Assembly (NCBI RefSeq): GCF_016773205.1
Contig: NZ_JAETWB010000001.1
Coordinates: 434,001-498,000 of the forward strand
Origin: Belnapia arida
GTDB lineage: Bacteria > Pseudomonadota > Alphaproteobacteria > Acetobacterales > Acetobacteraceae
Direction: 5' to 3'
DNA length: 64,000 bases
Made by a program: the position numbers and the translations under genes. Each line of letters opens with the position of its first letter. The stretch's first letter is position 1. Under the pieces are notes generated by a model. That model saw nothing but the letters and a program-made list of their open reading frames with translations, made no database searches and was not told the origin of the DNA. Shown piece by piece: positions 25,822 through 35,236 of this stretch.

Positions 25822-26678
25822 CGGCTCCGCGCCTTCGGATCGAGCCAATCCCTTACCCCGTCGCCGAGAAAGTTGAACCCGAGCACGATCGAGAGGATGG
25901 CAAATCCGGGGAAGGTCGCCACCCACCATTGCTCCACCAACTCCCGCCCCTCGGCCACCATCGCGCCCCACTCCGCGGTCGGCGGCACGACGCCGAGGCC
26001 AAGGAAGGACAGCCCGGCGAAGGTGATGATCGCATTGCCGATATCGAGCGTCACCAGCACCACCAGCGGCCCGATGGCATTCGGCACGATATGCCGCCCG
26101 AGGATGCGCGCCGGCCTCAGCCCGAGCACGACGGCGGCCTCCACATAGTCCTGGCTGCGCTGCACCAGCGCCAGCGCGCGCGCGAGCCGGGCGAATTTCG
26201 GCCACCACACCACCAGCATGGCGATGATGGTGTTGGACGTCCCGATGCCCAGCGCCGCCGCGATGGCGAGCGCCAGGATGATCGGCGGGAAGCACAGCAC
26301 GAGATCGGTGAGCCGCATCAGCGCCGCATCGACGAAGCCCCGCGCATAGGCCCCGACCATCCCGATCAGCGTGCCGAAGGCCGCTCCCAGCGCCACAACG
26401 GAGATCCCCGCCAGCAGCGAGATGCGCGCGCCGAACAGCAGCCGCGAGAAGCAGTCCCGCCCCAGCGCATCCGTCCCCAGCCAATGCAGCGCCGAAGGCG
26501 GCTGCAGCCGGTTCGTCACGTCGACGAAATCCGGCGGATAGGGCGCCAGCCACGGCGCGAAGGCCGCCACCAGCACCCAGCCCAGCACGATCCCCGCCCC
26601 AATCCCCGCCAGCCCGTAGCGCCGCCACAACCGAGCCCGCCGCGAGCGCGGCGCGGGGAGGGCGATGCTCGCGCTCAC
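25818..26678 (-). CDS. Dipeptide/oligopeptide ABC transporter permease (DppC type)
   Basis: The predicted protein has about 286 residues. DppC features: a long N-terminal first helix (GIGAGIVLGWVLVAAFAPWL), the periplasmic PPSALHWLGTDALGRDCFSR segment, and the cytoplasmic coupling loop DYVEAAVVLGLRPARILGRH followed by IVPNAIGPLVVL. Six membrane helices are expected. GTG 26678 overlaps the stop of the upstream permease gene (GTGA) and it in turn overlaps the ATPase gene, so the whole set is translated in series. It forms the second half of the membrane pore. Confidence 0.88.
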   Translation of the reverse strand: MSASIALPAPRSRRARLWRRYGLAGIGAGIVLGWVLVAAFAPWLAPYPPDFVDVTNRLQPPSALHWLGTDALGRDCFSRLLFGARISLLAGISVVALGAAFGTLIGMVGAYARGFVDAALMRLTDLVLCFPPIILALAIAAALGIGTSNTIIAMLVVWWPKFARLARALALVQRSQDYVEAAVVLGLRPARILGRHIVPNAIGPLVVLVTLDIGNAIITFAGLSFLGLGVVPPTAEWGAMVAEGRELVEQWWVATFPGFAILSIVLGFNFLGDGVRDWLDPKARSR

Positions 26679-27685
26679 CGCCGCACCCGCGGATCGAGCA
26701 GGGCGTAGGAGAGATCGACGGCGAGGTTGACCAGCAGGTAGGTCACAGAGACCACCAGCGTGATCCCCATGATCGCCGGGAAGTCGAGCGCCGCCGCGCT
26801 GCGGAAGGTGTAGCGCCCGAGCCCCGGCCAGGAGAACACCGTCTCCGTCATTACCGCCCCCGCCAGCAGGTTGGCATAGGCGAGCCCGCCCAAGGTCACC
26901 ACCGGGATCAGCGCATTGGGCAGCACATGGCGGAGGATGGTGTAGTGCTCCCGCATCCCCTTGGCGCGGGAAACGCGCACATAGTCCTGCCCCATCGCCT
27001 CCAGCATCGCCGCCCGCGTGGTGCGGGTGATGAGGCCGATGGTCGCCGCCGCCAGCACGATCGAGGGCAGCACCAGATGCGCCGCCGCGTCATGGAACCC
27101 CTCCCAATCACCCGCCAGCAGCGTGTCGACCAGAAACAGCCCCGTCACCTCATCGGGCGGGAAGGCGATCGGGTCCAACCGTCCCGGCCCCGGCGCGATC
27201 TGCAACCCGCCATAGAAGATCGCCAGCATGATGAAGGCGAGCCAGAAGGTCGGCGATGAGACGCCGATCAGCGAGACCACCCGCGCCGCCGCATCCACCC
27301 AGCTGTCGCGCCATACCGCCGCCGCGATTCCGAGCGGGATGCCGATGCCGAGCGCGAGCACGAAGGCGATGCTCGCCAGCTCCACCGTCGCCGGTGCGTA
27401 TTGCGCGATATCCTCCAGCACCGGCCTTTGCGAGGCGATGGAGGTGCCGAGATCGCCATGCGCCAGCCCGCGCAGGAAGATCAGGTATTGCTCCCAAAGC
27501 GGCAGGTCGAGCCCCCATTTCGCCCGCCACTCGGCCACAGTTGCCGGGTTGCTCGCGGCGATGTCGCCGAGCTGCGCCAGCACCGGGTCCCCCGGCACGG
27601 TATTGGCGATGAGGAAGATCACCAAGGTCGCCAGCACGGCCATGACGGCGGCGCCTGCCAGTCGCGTGACCACGGTCCGCAGCAT
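26675..27685 (-). CDS. Dipeptide/oligopeptide ABC transporter permease (DppB type)
   Basis: This gene encodes 336 residues. DppB features include the N-terminal helix with IFLIANTVPGDPVLAQLGD, the periplasmic segment LDLPLWEQYLIFLRGLAHGD, then LGTSI, and the coupling loop DYVRVSRAKGMREHYTILRH followed by VLPNALIPVV. It is the first gene of the minus-strand operon (permease, permease, double ATPase, M20 peptidase). AGGGGAGAAG lies upstream of ATG 27685. The divergent D-2-hydroxyacid dehydrogenase gene starts 62 bases away, so promoters overlap in this gap. Confidence 0.88.
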   Translation of the reverse strand: MLRTVVTRLAGAAVMAVLATLVIFLIANTVPGDPVLAQLGDIAASNPATVAEWRAKWGLDLPLWEQYLIFLRGLAHGDLGTSIASQRPVLEDIAQYAPATVELASIAFVLALGIGIPLGIAAAVWRDSWVDAAARVVSLIGVSSPTFWLAFIMLAIFYGGLQIAPGPGRLDPIAFPPDEVTGLFLVDTLLAGDWEGFHDAAAHLVLPSIVLAAATIGLITRTTRAAMLEAMGQDYVRVSRAKGMREHYTILRHVLPNALIPVVTLGGLAYANLLAGAVMTETVFSWPGLGRYTFRSAAALDFPAIMGITLVVSVTYLLVNLAVDLSYALLDPRVRR

Positions 27686-27747
27686 CCGCCCCGCTTCTCC
27701 CCTGCCTCTTTGCCTGTAGTCTAGCCCCGAACGAAGGGGAGGGAAGC

Positions 27748-28743
27748 ATGCAGGTCTATCTCACGCACACGCCGGACGCGCTGGAGAACTACTACGGCCC
27801 CCGGGCGCTGGCCGCGCTGCGCCAGGTGGCCGAGGTCCGGCTGAACGAGAGCGGCCGTCACCTCGCTGGGCGCGATCTGGCCGAGGCCGCCGCCGGCTGC
27901 CAGGCCATCGTCAGCTACCGCCAGTCGCCCGGCGAGGCCGCGACCTTCGAGCATGCCCCTGACCTCGTCGCCTTTCTCCGTTGCGCCGTCGACATCCGCA
28001 ACGTCGACGTCGCGGCCGCCAGTGCCGTCGGCGTGCTGGTCACGCAGGCGACGCCCGGCTTCATCCCCTCCGTCGCCGAGCTCGTGCTCGGCCAGATGGT
28101 CGACCTCGCCCGCGGCGTCGGCGCGGCGGCGGCCAGCTACCATCGCGGCGAGGTGCCCTCGGCGCGGATGGGCGCGCAGCTCAGCGGCAGCACGCTCGGC
28201 ATCATCGGCTATGGCTCCATCGCCCGCCACCTCGCCCCGATCGGCCTGGCGCTCGGCATGCGCGTGCTGGTGACGGACCCGCATGCCAAGGTCGAGGAGG
28301 CCCGCATCGAGCAGGTCGAGCAGGACCGGTTGCTCGCCGAAAGCGACTTCGTCGTCTGCCTCGCCGTTGCCAACGAGCAGACCGAGAACCTGCTGAACGC
28401 GGCGGCCTTCGCCCGGATGAAGCGCGGCGCCTTTTTCATCAACCCCTCGCGCGGTAACCTCGTCGACGAAGCCGCCCTGCGCGCCGCGCTTGATGCCGGC
28501 CAGCTCGCCGGCTGCGCCATGGATGTCGGCCGCGCGCCCGACCAGATGCCGACGCCCGAGCTTGCCGCCCACCCGAAGGTCATCGCCACGCCGCATGTCG
28601 GCGGCCTGACCCCGGCGGCCATCGAGCACCAAGCCTTCGACACCGTCCGTCAGGTGACGGCCCTCGCCGAAGGCCGCCTGCCGGACCATGCGGTGAATGC
28701 CGACCGCGCGCATCGCCTCTCGCGCCTCGGCATCCGCATCTAG
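27748..28743 (+). CDS. D-isomer-specific 2-hydroxyacid dehydrogenase
   Basis: This gene encodes 331 residues. The NAD-binding motif LGIIGYGSIARHLAPIGLAL, the catalytic arginine in FFINPSRGNLVDEAALRAAL and the catalytic histidine in VIATPHVGGLTPAA are all present, so it should reduce a 2-oxoacid or oxidise a D-2-hydroxyacid. It lies on the plus strand between the minus-strand genes for the ABC permeases and a DppA-type binding protein, and its stop overlaps the end of the binding-protein gene by four bases. GGGAGGGAAGC precedes the start. Phosphoglycerate-dehydrogenase-like members share the same motifs; no ACT domain is present. Confidence 0.88.
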   Translation: MQVYLTHTPDALENYYGPRALAALRQVAEVRLNESGRHLAGRDLAEAAAGCQAIVSYRQSPGEAATFEHAPDLVAFLRCAVDIRNVDVAAASAVGVLVTQATPGFIPSVAELVLGQMVDLARGVGAAAASYHRGEVPSARMGAQLSGSTLGIIGYGSIARHLAPIGLALGMRVLVTDPHAKVEEARIEQVEQDRLLAESDFVVCLAVANEQTENLLNAAAFARMKRGAFFINPSRGNLVDEAALRAALDAGQLAGCAMDVGRAPDQMPTPELAAHPKVIATPHVGGLTPAAIEHQAFDTVRQVTALAEGRLPDHAVNADRAHRLSRLGIRI

Positions 28744-30362
28744 GCCGGCTTCGCCTGACCGATCTCCACCTGCCAGCCCGCCGCCGTCAGCGAGAATTCC
28801 TTCACCGCATTGCGTACGGCGATCTGATAGATGGGCTGGAACAGGATGATGTGGTTCGCCTGATCGACCATTGCCCGCTGCCACTCCACCCAGAGCGCCG
28901 CGGCCTTCGCCTTGTCCGTCTCCTGCGCCGCGCGCTTGACGAGGTCCGTCATCTCCGGCGGCACGGTCCAGTGGACGCGCCTCGCCACCCGCTCGACAAC
29001 GGCCGCCGCCCATAGCTCGTTCTCCACCGCCGGCGGATTCCAGAAGGTCAGCACCCCGCCCTGCGCTCGCCCGGTGGTGAAGCTGGTGCGGAGATTGACC
29101 TGGTCCATCGGCGCCAGCTTCGCGCGGATGCCGACGCGGCCGAGGTCCGCCTGGATCTTCTGCGCCAGCAGTTGGTACGAGACGCCCGCCACCGCCGCAT
29201 TGCCATAGGCGATCTCGAACTCGAACCCCTCCGCGAAGCCGCCTTGCTGCAGCAGCTGCCTCGCCTTGTCGAGATCCTGCCGGAACCCGACCTCCCGCGC
29301 CACCGTCTCCGTGCTGCCATTCACCCCGATGGGGAGGAAATGCGCCGGCCGCAGCGCCGCGCCGCCCAGCATGCTGTTGACGATGCCGTCGAAGTCGATG
29401 GCGTGCCCGATCGCCTGCCGGCAAGCCTTCTGGGCCAGCGCCCGGTTGAACTCCGGGTTTTGCGTGATGGCCATGTAGACGAAGTCGAGGCTCGGCAGCC
29501 GCTCCGCCCGCACCTGCGGCTCATCCTTCAGCGTGGCGATCTGCTCGGGGATCAGGTTGAAGGCGGCCTGGATGTCACCGCGGCGGATCGCCAGCAGTTG
29601 TGCCGCGCTGTCGCTGAAATGCCGGATCACCACACGCTCGTAGGCTGGCGCCCCGCGCCAGTGATGCGGGTTGCGCACCAGCTGGATCTGCTGGTTCCGC
29701 TCCCAGCGCACCAGCCGGTACGGGCCTGTCCCGGCGCTGTTCTGGTTCAGCCATTCGGTCGCCCTATCCGTCTCCTTCGCATCCGCGGCCATACTGCCGC
29801 CGTGCTGCATGGCGAGCTTTTTCTCGGTGATGCCGAAGCTCGGCGCGCAGAGGATGTTGAGTAGCGGCGAGGCCGGGTCGTTCATGACCAGGTCGATGGT
29901 CTTGACGTCCACGATCTCGCAGCGGTCGATGGCCTTCACGTATTGCTGCGTCTGCTCCTTCATCCGGATCAGCCGCTCGAAGGTGAATTGTACGTCCTCG
30001 GCCGTCACCGGGGCGCCGGAGGCGAATTTTACCCCCTCGCGCAGGGTGAAGCGCCAGCCCTTGCCATCGGGCGTCCGCGTCCAGGCCGTAGCGAGGGCCG
30101 GCTTCGGCTCGATGTAGTCGCCGGGGGTGAGCGTCACCAGCGGGTCATAGGTTGCGGCCAGCGTCATGGGCGCCGTGTATTGCGCCTGTCTGACCGGATC
30201 GAGGGTTATGGTGTCGCTGATGTCGATGCCGAGCACCAGCGTCGCGCCGCGCGCCTGCGCATAGGCTTGGCCCGCCGGCAGCAGCGCCGAACCCGCACCC
30301 AGCCCCAGCAATTGCAGCACGTCCCGGCGCGCGATCGGCCGCGCGGTTTCGTCCAGCTCCAT
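28740..30362 (-). CDS. Dipeptide/oligopeptide ABC transporter substrate-binding protein (DppA/SBP_bac_5 type)
   Basis: This gene encodes 540 residues. The N-terminus has a twin-arginine-like export signal (ARRDVLQLLGLGAGSALLPA) before AYAQA. The SBP family 5 pattern is clear: YDPLVTLTPGDYIEPKPALA, WRFTLREGVKFASGAPVTAE, DVQFTFERL and GTGPYRLVRWERNQQIQLVR. It should bind peptides or similar ligands in the periplasm for the permease/ATPase genes 26675-23800. It is separated from them by one opposite-strand gene, suggesting an inversion or independent control. GGGAGGGG precedes ATG 30362. The gene at 30450 diverges from it. Confidence 0.87.
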   Translation of the reverse strand: MELDETARPIARRDVLQLLGLGAGSALLPAGQAYAQARGATLVLGIDISDTITLDPVRQAQYTAPMTLAATYDPLVTLTPGDYIEPKPALATAWTRTPDGKGWRFTLREGVKFASGAPVTAEDVQFTFERLIRMKEQTQQYVKAIDRCEIVDVKTIDLVMNDPASPLLNILCAPSFGITEKKLAMQHGGSMAADAKETDRATEWLNQNSAGTGPYRLVRWERNQQIQLVRNPHHWRGAPAYERVVIRHFSDSAAQLLAIRRGDIQAAFNLIPEQIATLKDEPQVRAERLPSLDFVYMAITQNPEFNRALAQKACRQAIGHAIDFDGIVNSMLGGAALRPAHFLPIGVNGSTETVAREVGFRQDLDKARQLLQQGGFAEGFEFEIAYGNAAVAGVSYQLLAQKIQADLGRVGIRAKLAPMDQVNLRTSFTTGRAQGGVLTFWNPPAVENELWAAAVVERVARRVHWTVPPEMTDLVKRAAQETDKAKAAALWVEWQRAMVDQANHIILFQPIYQIAVRNAVKEFSLTAAGWQVEIGQAKPA

Positions 30363-30449
30363 CGGACCCCTCCCAGGGCACTGGCCGCACGGTTTGCCCG
30401 CGCCGGCCGATGCGGCACGATAGGAGGCGGAAGAGGGGGAAGGGAAGTC

Positions 30450-31478
30450 ATGCCAGGAATGATCGGCGTCGGGATGGTGGGCCTCGGCATGGCCGTCGCG
30501 CCCCATGCCCTCGCGCTCCGCGACCTCGAGGCCGCCGGCCGCGCCCGCCTCGTCGGCGGCTTCAGCCCCTCGGTCGAGCGCCGCGCCGGCTTTGCCGCCC
30601 GCTGGCATGCGCCCGTCTTCGACAGCCTTGACGCCCTGCTCGGCGCCCCCGGCCTTGACCTCGTCTTGGTCTTGACGCCACCCGCGGCCCATCTTCCCGT
30701 GGCCGAGGCGGCCGCCGCGGCCGGCAAGCACCTGCTGGTGGAGAAGCCCCTCGAATTCGACCTCGCCCGCGCCGAGGCTCTGGTGGCGATGGCCGGGCGT
30801 GCCGGCGTCACCCTCGGCGTGGTCTTCCAGCACCGCTTCCGCCCTGCCGCCCTCCGGTTGAAAGCGGCGCTCGAGGCTGGCCTGCTTGGCACGCCGCTCT
30901 CCGCCTCCGCCACCATCCGGTGGTGGCGCGATGCGGCCTATTTCGCGCAACCTGGGCGGGGGATGAAGGCGCGCGACGGCGGCGGCGTGCTGCTCACCCA
31001 GGCGATCCATACCATCGACCTGCTGCTGCACCTGATGGGGCCCGTGGCCGAGGCCGCCGCCTTCGCCCGTACCAGCCCGCTCCGCGCCATTGATACGGAG
31101 GACATCGTCGCCGGCGCCCTCCGCTTCGCCAATGGCGCCATCGGCACGCTTGATGCGACGACGGTCGCCCGTCCAGGCTTCCCGGAGCGGATCGAGATCG
31201 CCGGCACCGGCGGCAGCGCCATGCTGGTCTCCGAACGGCTGGAGCTCCACCTCGCGGACGTCGCGCCCGAGGTCATCGACCATGGCAGCGCCGGCGGTGG
31301 CGGGGCCGATCCGATGGCATTCGACCATGGCCCGCACCGTGCCCTTCATACGGAAGTGCTCGACGCCATCGCCGCCGGCCGCCCGCCCTCCAATTCCGGC
31401 GCCAGTGCCCTCGCGGTGCAGCGGCTGATCGAGGCGCTGCTGCGCGGGGCGGGGCAGGGGCAGTTCGTCACGCTATAG
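30450..31478 (+). CDS. Gfo/Idh/MocA-family oxidoreductase
   Basis: The predicted protein has about 342 residues. The NAD(P)-binding start GVGMVGLGMAVAPHALALRD, the conserved HLLVEKPLEFDLARAEAL (the EKP motif with the catalytic lysine) and the GGGVLLTQAIHTIDLLLHLM segment (H-x3-D) define the family. Members oxidise or reduce sugars, inositols or related cyclic compounds; the substrate is open. ATG 30450 follows GGGGGAAGGG; an ATG at 30459 is also possible. It is divergent from the DppA-type gene with 87 bases between starts. Confidence 0.85.
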   Translation: MPGMIGVGMVGLGMAVAPHALALRDLEAAGRARLVGGFSPSVERRAGFAARWHAPVFDSLDALLGAPGLDLVLVLTPPAAHLPVAEAAAAAGKHLLVEKPLEFDLARAEALVAMAGRAGVTLGVVFQHRFRPAALRLKAALEAGLLGTPLSASATIRWWRDAAYFAQPGRGMKARDGGGVLLTQAIHTIDLLLHLMGPVAEAAAFARTSPLRAIDTEDIVAGALRFANGAIGTLDATTVARPGFPERIEIAGTGGSAMLVSERLELHLADVAPEVIDHGSAGGGGADPMAFDHGPHRALHTEVLDAIAAGRPPSNSGASALAVQRLIEALLRGAGQGQFVTL

Positions 31479-31543
31479 GTCGGTGACTATAGCGCCCTGG
31501 GTTGCCCCGGCCCCGCGACAGGCCCACATTGCGCCCCGACCCC

Positions 31544-31561
31544 GGCGGGGCCTGCCCCGCC
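31544..31561. terminator. GC hairpin between the Gfo/Idh and aldehyde dehydrogenase genes
   Basis: A stem GGCGGGG/CCCCGCC with a four-base loop lies 66 bases after the oxidoreductase stop and 21 bases before the aldehyde dehydrogenase start. It could end the upstream transcript or be a leader structure for the downstream one; no T-run is present. Confidence 0.35.
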
Positions 31562-31582
31562 CAAATAGCCAAGGAGACCCCC

Positions 31583-33019
31583 ATGGCCTATCCGACCGTC
31601 CAGCTCCACATCAACGGGGAGTGGCGCGCCAGCCGCTCCGGCAAGACCCTCGAAGTCATCAACCCGGCGACGGAGGAGGTGATCGGCGAGGTGGCTCATG
31701 CCGGCCGCGATGATCTGGACGAGGCGCTGGAGGCGGCCGAGCGGGGCTTCGCCGTTTGGAAGAAGGTTTCCGCCTTCGAGCGCGCTAAGCTGATGCGCAA
31801 GGCCGCCGATATTCTCCGCTCCCGCGCCGACGAGATCGCCGCGCTGATGACCGCCGAGCAGGGCAAGCCCCTGCCCGAGGCAAAGATGGAGACGCTGGCC
31901 GGCGCCGACATCATCGATTGGTTCGCCGAGGAAGCCCGCCGCGCCTATGGCCGCGTCATCCCCGCCCGCGCCGAGGGCGTCTACCAGCTCGTGGTGAAGG
32001 AGCCGATCGGCCCCGTCGCCGCCTTCACGCCCTGGAACTTCCCGATCAATCAGGTCGTCCGCAAGCTCTCCGCCGCCGTCGCCACCGGCTGCTCGATCAT
32101 CGTGAAGGCTCCGGAGGAGACGCCTGCCTCGCCGGCCGCGCTGATCCGCTGCTTCATCGATGCCGGCCTGCCCGCGGGCGTCGTCGGCCTCGTCTACGGC
32201 ATCCCCGCCGAGATCAGCGAGTACCTGATCCCGCACCCGACCATCAAGAAGGTGACCTTCACCGGCTCCACCCCGGTCGGCAAGCAGCTCGCGGCCCTCG
32301 CCGGTCAGCACATGAAGCGCGTCACCATGGAACTGGGCGGCCATGCCCCGGCCATTGTCTTCGACGACGCCGATCTCGACCTTGCGGTGAAGACCCTCGC
32401 CGGCGCCAAATTCCGCAATGCCGGCCAGGTCTGCGTCAGCCCGACGCGCTTCCTCGTGCAGGAGAAGCACTACGAGCCCTTCGTTGAGAAATTCGTCGCC
32501 GCCGCCAAAGCCGTGAAGGTCGGCAACGGCACGGAGCAGGGCGTGCAGATGGGTCCGCTCGTGCATGAGCGCCGCATCCCCTGGATGGAGGGCCTCATCG
32601 CCGATGCCCGCCAGCGCGGCGCCGAGGTACGCACCGGCGGCGAGCGCATCGGCAACAAGGGCTACTTCTTCCAGCCCACGGTGCTCACGGGCGTCACCAA
32701 GGAGGCGCGGATGATGAACGAGGAGCCCTTCGGCCCGCTCGCCATGATCGCGCCCTTCAAGGAGTTCGACGAGGTGGTGGAGGAGGCCAATCGGCTGCCC
32801 TACGGCCTCGCCTCCTACGCCTTCACCCGCTCGGCCAAGACGGCGAACGCCATCGCCGCCAAGGTCGAGAGCGGCATGATGACGATCAACCATCTCGGCC
32901 TCGCCCTGCCGGAAGTGCCCTTCGGCGGCATCAAGGACAGCGGTTACGGCTCCGAGGGCGGTTCGGAGGCCATCGAGGCTTATCTGAACACCAAGTTCGT
33001 CAGCCAGGCCGGCCTGTAG
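31583..33019 (+). CDS. NAD(P)-dependent aldehyde dehydrogenase (succinate-semialdehyde dehydrogenase-like)
   Basis: This gene encodes 478 residues. The aldehyde dehydrogenase landmarks are complete: [38 protein letters not shown], the general-base glutamate in [19 protein letters not shown], the nucleophilic cysteine in [16 protein letters not shown], and [13 protein letters not shown]. Closest in pattern to GabD-like or glycolaldehyde/semialdehyde dehydrogenases. AAGGAG lies eight bases before the ATG. A strong hairpin follows the stop. Together with the GMC alcohol dehydrogenases in the window it could carry aldehydes on to acids; this is inference. Confidence 0.9.
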   Translation: MAYPTVQLHINGEWRASRSGKTLEVINPATEEVIGEVAHAGRDDLDEALEAAERGFAVWKKVSAFERAKLMRKAADILRSRADEIAALMTAEQGKPLPEAKMETLAGADIIDWFAEEARRAYGRVIPARAEGVYQLVVKEPIGPVAAFTPWNFPINQVVRKLSAAVATGCSIIVKAPEETPASPAALIRCFIDAGLPAGVVGLVYGIPAEISEYLIPHPTIKKVTFTGSTPVGKQLAALAGQHMKRVTMELGGHAPAIVFDDADLDLAVKTLAGAKFRNAGQVCVSPTRFLVQEKHYEPFVEKFVAAAKAVKVGNGTEQGVQMGPLVHERRIPWMEGLIADARQRGAEVRTGGERIGNKGYFFQPTVLTGVTKEARMMNEEPFGPLAMIAPFKEFDEVVEEANRLPYGLASYAFTRSAKTANAIAAKVESGMMTINHLGLALPEVPFGGIKDSGYGSEGGSEAIEAYLNTKFVSQAGL

Positions 33020-33029
33020 GAGCCCGTTC

Positions 33030-33055
33030 GGGAATGCGCCCCGAGGCGCATTCCC
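33030..33055. terminator. Strong hairpin after the aldehyde dehydrogenase gene
   Basis: A perfect 11-base stem, GGGAATGCGCC and GGCGCATTCCC, with a CCGA loop lies ten bases after the stop. It is the best terminator-like structure in the window, though without a T-run. Confidence 0.7.
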
Positions 33056-33067
33056 GGTGTCGGCATC

Positions 33068-33090
33068 GCTGAGGGGGCTTGCCCCTCAGC
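33068..33090. terminator. Second hairpin, at the 3' end of the convergent binding-protein gene
   Basis: A perfect nine-base stem GCTGAGGGG / CCCCTCAGC with loop GCTTG covers the stop codon of the minus-strand gene ending at 33086. With the hairpin at 33030 it makes a two-sided stop region for the convergent genes. Confidence 0.55.
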
Positions 33091-33829
33091 GCACCGGCTC
33101 GATCCCCGCCGCATCGAAGCTGCCGCGCGACTCCGGCCCTGCCAGCCAGCGCAGCAACGCCTCCGCCGCGACCGGCGCGCCCGGCGTCAGCGCCCCGCTG
33201 TAGGTTGTGTAGGACTGCAGCTCTGCGGGCAGTGGCCCCAGGTAGCGCAACTCTCGCACCATCCTGATCTCGGTGATGGCGCCGAAGCCGATTTCCGGCC
33301 CGCTGCCGTGCAACAGATGGGCCATCACTTCGGCCCCGCTGCGGTAGCGTCGCGCCTTGGGCGCGACCTGCGCCGTCAGGCCCATCCGCTCGAAGATCCG
33401 TTCCATGTGGAGGCCGGACGAGGCGCGGTTGAAGACGACCGACTGCATGTCGGCCACCATTCGCCGCAGTCCCTCGGCATCCGTCGCCGGCGCGACGGCG
33501 AGGTCCGGCCGCGCCACCATCCCCACCCCGACGCGGCCGAGCGGCACCGGCTGCCCAGCCAGGCGCCCCGCCTGTGCCAACCCCGCCATCAGCGAGTCCG
33601 GCCCGATGAGAAGCTGCGGCGTATCCCCATCCGCCAGCGCCTGCTGCATGGCCGGCGCCGTCGCGTAGCGGATCTGTACCGCGTGGCCAGAGGCGTTGCG
33701 GAAGGCCTGAACCGCCGGCGCCAGCCCCGGCTCCATCGTCCGGGCGCTTACCACCTCCAACTCGGCCGCCCGTGCCGCCGGGCCGGTGACGATCAGGACA
33801 GGAAGGAGAGCCATCAACCGACGCCGCAT
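33086..33829 (-). CDS. Orphan periplasmic substrate-binding protein (ModA-like)
   Basis: This gene encodes 247 residues. A signal peptide (MRRRLMALLPVLIVTGPAAR) is followed by a PBP2-type fold: LEVVSARTMEPGLAPAVQAF, ADGDTPQLLIGPDSLMAGLA, QSVVFNRASSGLHMERIFER and SGPEIGFGAITEIRMV. The layout resembles molybdate/tungstate or other oxyanion and organic-acid binding proteins, but no permease or ATPase gene is adjacent, so its partner and ligand are unknown. AGAGGAC lies before ATG 33829. A longer in-frame extension to 33973 is arginine-rich and rejected. It is divergent from the MFS transporter gene. Confidence 0.7.
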   Translation of the reverse strand: MRRRLMALLPVLIVTGPAARAAELEVVSARTMEPGLAPAVQAFRNASGHAVQIRYATAPAMQQALADGDTPQLLIGPDSLMAGLAQAGRLAGQPVPLGRVGVGMVARPDLAVAPATDAEGLRRMVADMQSVVFNRASSGLHMERIFERMGLTAQVAPKARRYRSGAEVMAHLLHGSGPEIGFGAITEIRMVRELRYLGPLPAELQSYTTYSGALTPGAPVAAEALLRWLAGPESRGSFDAAGIEPVR

Positions 33830-33979
33830 ACGAGTCCTCTGGAAGGCCTGCCACGCTGCTCTACCGCGATGCCGGCCCTCCGCATACCGGCGGCCGGGCA
33901 TGTTCCGCCGCCGATTCCCGTATCGACTTTCCGAGGTCCGCCGATTGACCGGCCTGCCCGGCGCCCGCAGCATGACGCC

Positions 33980-35200
33980 ATGCCAGTCAAAGCCGGGACC
34001 GCCGAAAGACCCTCCCGCCAGGCTTGGCTAATGCTCGCCGGCGCCTTCGCCGCCTTCACCGTCGGCGCCAGCCTGATGCATTCCTACACCGTCTTCCTGC
34101 TCGCCTTCGTCGCCGATTTCGGCTGGTCCCGGGCCGAGAGCTCGCTCGCCTATTCGGTCGGCCAGCTCGTCGGCGGCGCCAGCTCGCCCCTCGTCGGCGG
34201 CCTGGTGGACCGTGTCGGCGCCCGCCGCTGCGTGCTGCTCGGCGGCTGCCTGCTGACCCTCGGCCTGCTCGGCAGCGCCTTCGCCAGCGAACTCTGGCAC
34301 GTTGTCTTCCTCTACGGCGTAGTGATGACCATCGGGGCCAATTGCCTTGGCCTGCTGGTCTTCGTGCCGCTGGTCTCGCGCATCTTCCACCGCCGGCGCG
34401 GCATGGCCGTCTCCGTGCTGCAATCGGCCAATGCCTTCGGCCGCGCCCTCTCCGCGCCTACGAGCCAGATGCTGATCAGCGGCCTGGGCTGGCGTGGCGC
34501 CTATCTCGCCACCGCCGCGGCGATGGCGGTGCTGATCCTGCCGCTCGCCGCCATCTTCCGCCGCAGCCCCGAGATCCCTGCCGCGGCCGAGGGTGCGGCA
34601 ACCGCCGTGCCGCGTCACTGGACCCTCGCCGAGGCCATCCGCACCCGCGCCTTCTGGCTGCTCTTCCTCGTCTACATGTGCACCAGCATCGGCAGCTTCC
34701 TCGTCTCGCTGCATCAGATCGCCTTCGCCGTCGATATCGGCTTCGACCCGCTCTATGCGGCCAGCGTTCTCGGCATGGGGGCCTTCCTCGCCTTTCCCGG
34801 GGTGATCCTCACCGGTACCCTCTCCGACCATATCGGCCGCGAGGCCTCGGCGCTGCTGACCTACGGCATCTCCATCCTCGGCGTGGTCTGCGCGCTGCTG
34901 ATCACCTCGCCCGACCAGCACCTGCTGCTCTGGCTGCATGGCTGCGGCTTCGGCCTGACCTGGGGCGCCCGCGGCCCGGCCATCACGGCGAAGACGGCTG
35001 ATCTCTTCCCCGGCCCCCGCCTCGGCACCATCCTCGGCGTCATTACCATCGGCTCCGGTCTCGGTGCCGCAATCGGCTCCTGGGCCGCGGGCTGGATCTT
35101 CGACGTCACCGCCAGCTACCGCATCGCCTTCCTGCTCTCCATCGCGGCCTATGCGGCGGGATCGGTCGCCTTCTGGGCATTGCGCCGGCCGATGCGCTGA
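33980..35200 (+). CDS. MFS transporter
   Basis: This gene encodes 406 residues with about 12 membrane helices. MFS features: the first helix region LMLAGAFAAFTVGASLMHSY, the loop-2/3 motif GLVDRVGARRCVLLGG, and the central loop around FRRSPEIPAAAEGAATAVPR. The second half repeats the pattern with GTLSDHIGREASALLTYG. Monocarboxylate- or oxalate/formate-type transporters look similar; the substrate is not defined. No obvious ribosome site precedes ATG 33980; the long upstream extension of the frame is arginine-rich and rejected. The SDR gene starts 36 bases downstream and may share its transcript. Confidence 0.85.
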   Translation: MPVKAGTAERPSRQAWLMLAGAFAAFTVGASLMHSYTVFLLAFVADFGWSRAESSLAYSVGQLVGGASSPLVGGLVDRVGARRCVLLGGCLLTLGLLGSAFASELWHVVFLYGVVMTIGANCLGLLVFVPLVSRIFHRRRGMAVSVLQSANAFGRALSAPTSQMLISGLGWRGAYLATAAAMAVLILPLAAIFRRSPEIPAAAEGAATAVPRHWTLAEAIRTRAFWLLFLVYMCTSIGSFLVSLHQIAFAVDIGFDPLYAASVLGMGAFLAFPGVILTGTLSDHIGREASALLTYGISILGVVCALLITSPDQHLLLWLHGCGFGLTWGARGPAITAKTADLFPGPRLGTILGVITIGSGLGAAIGSWAAGWIFDVTASYRIAFLLSIAAYAAGSVAFWALRRPMR

Positions 35201-35236
35201 CCGAACCTCCCCGGGCAAAAGCGAGAGGAGAGGGAC

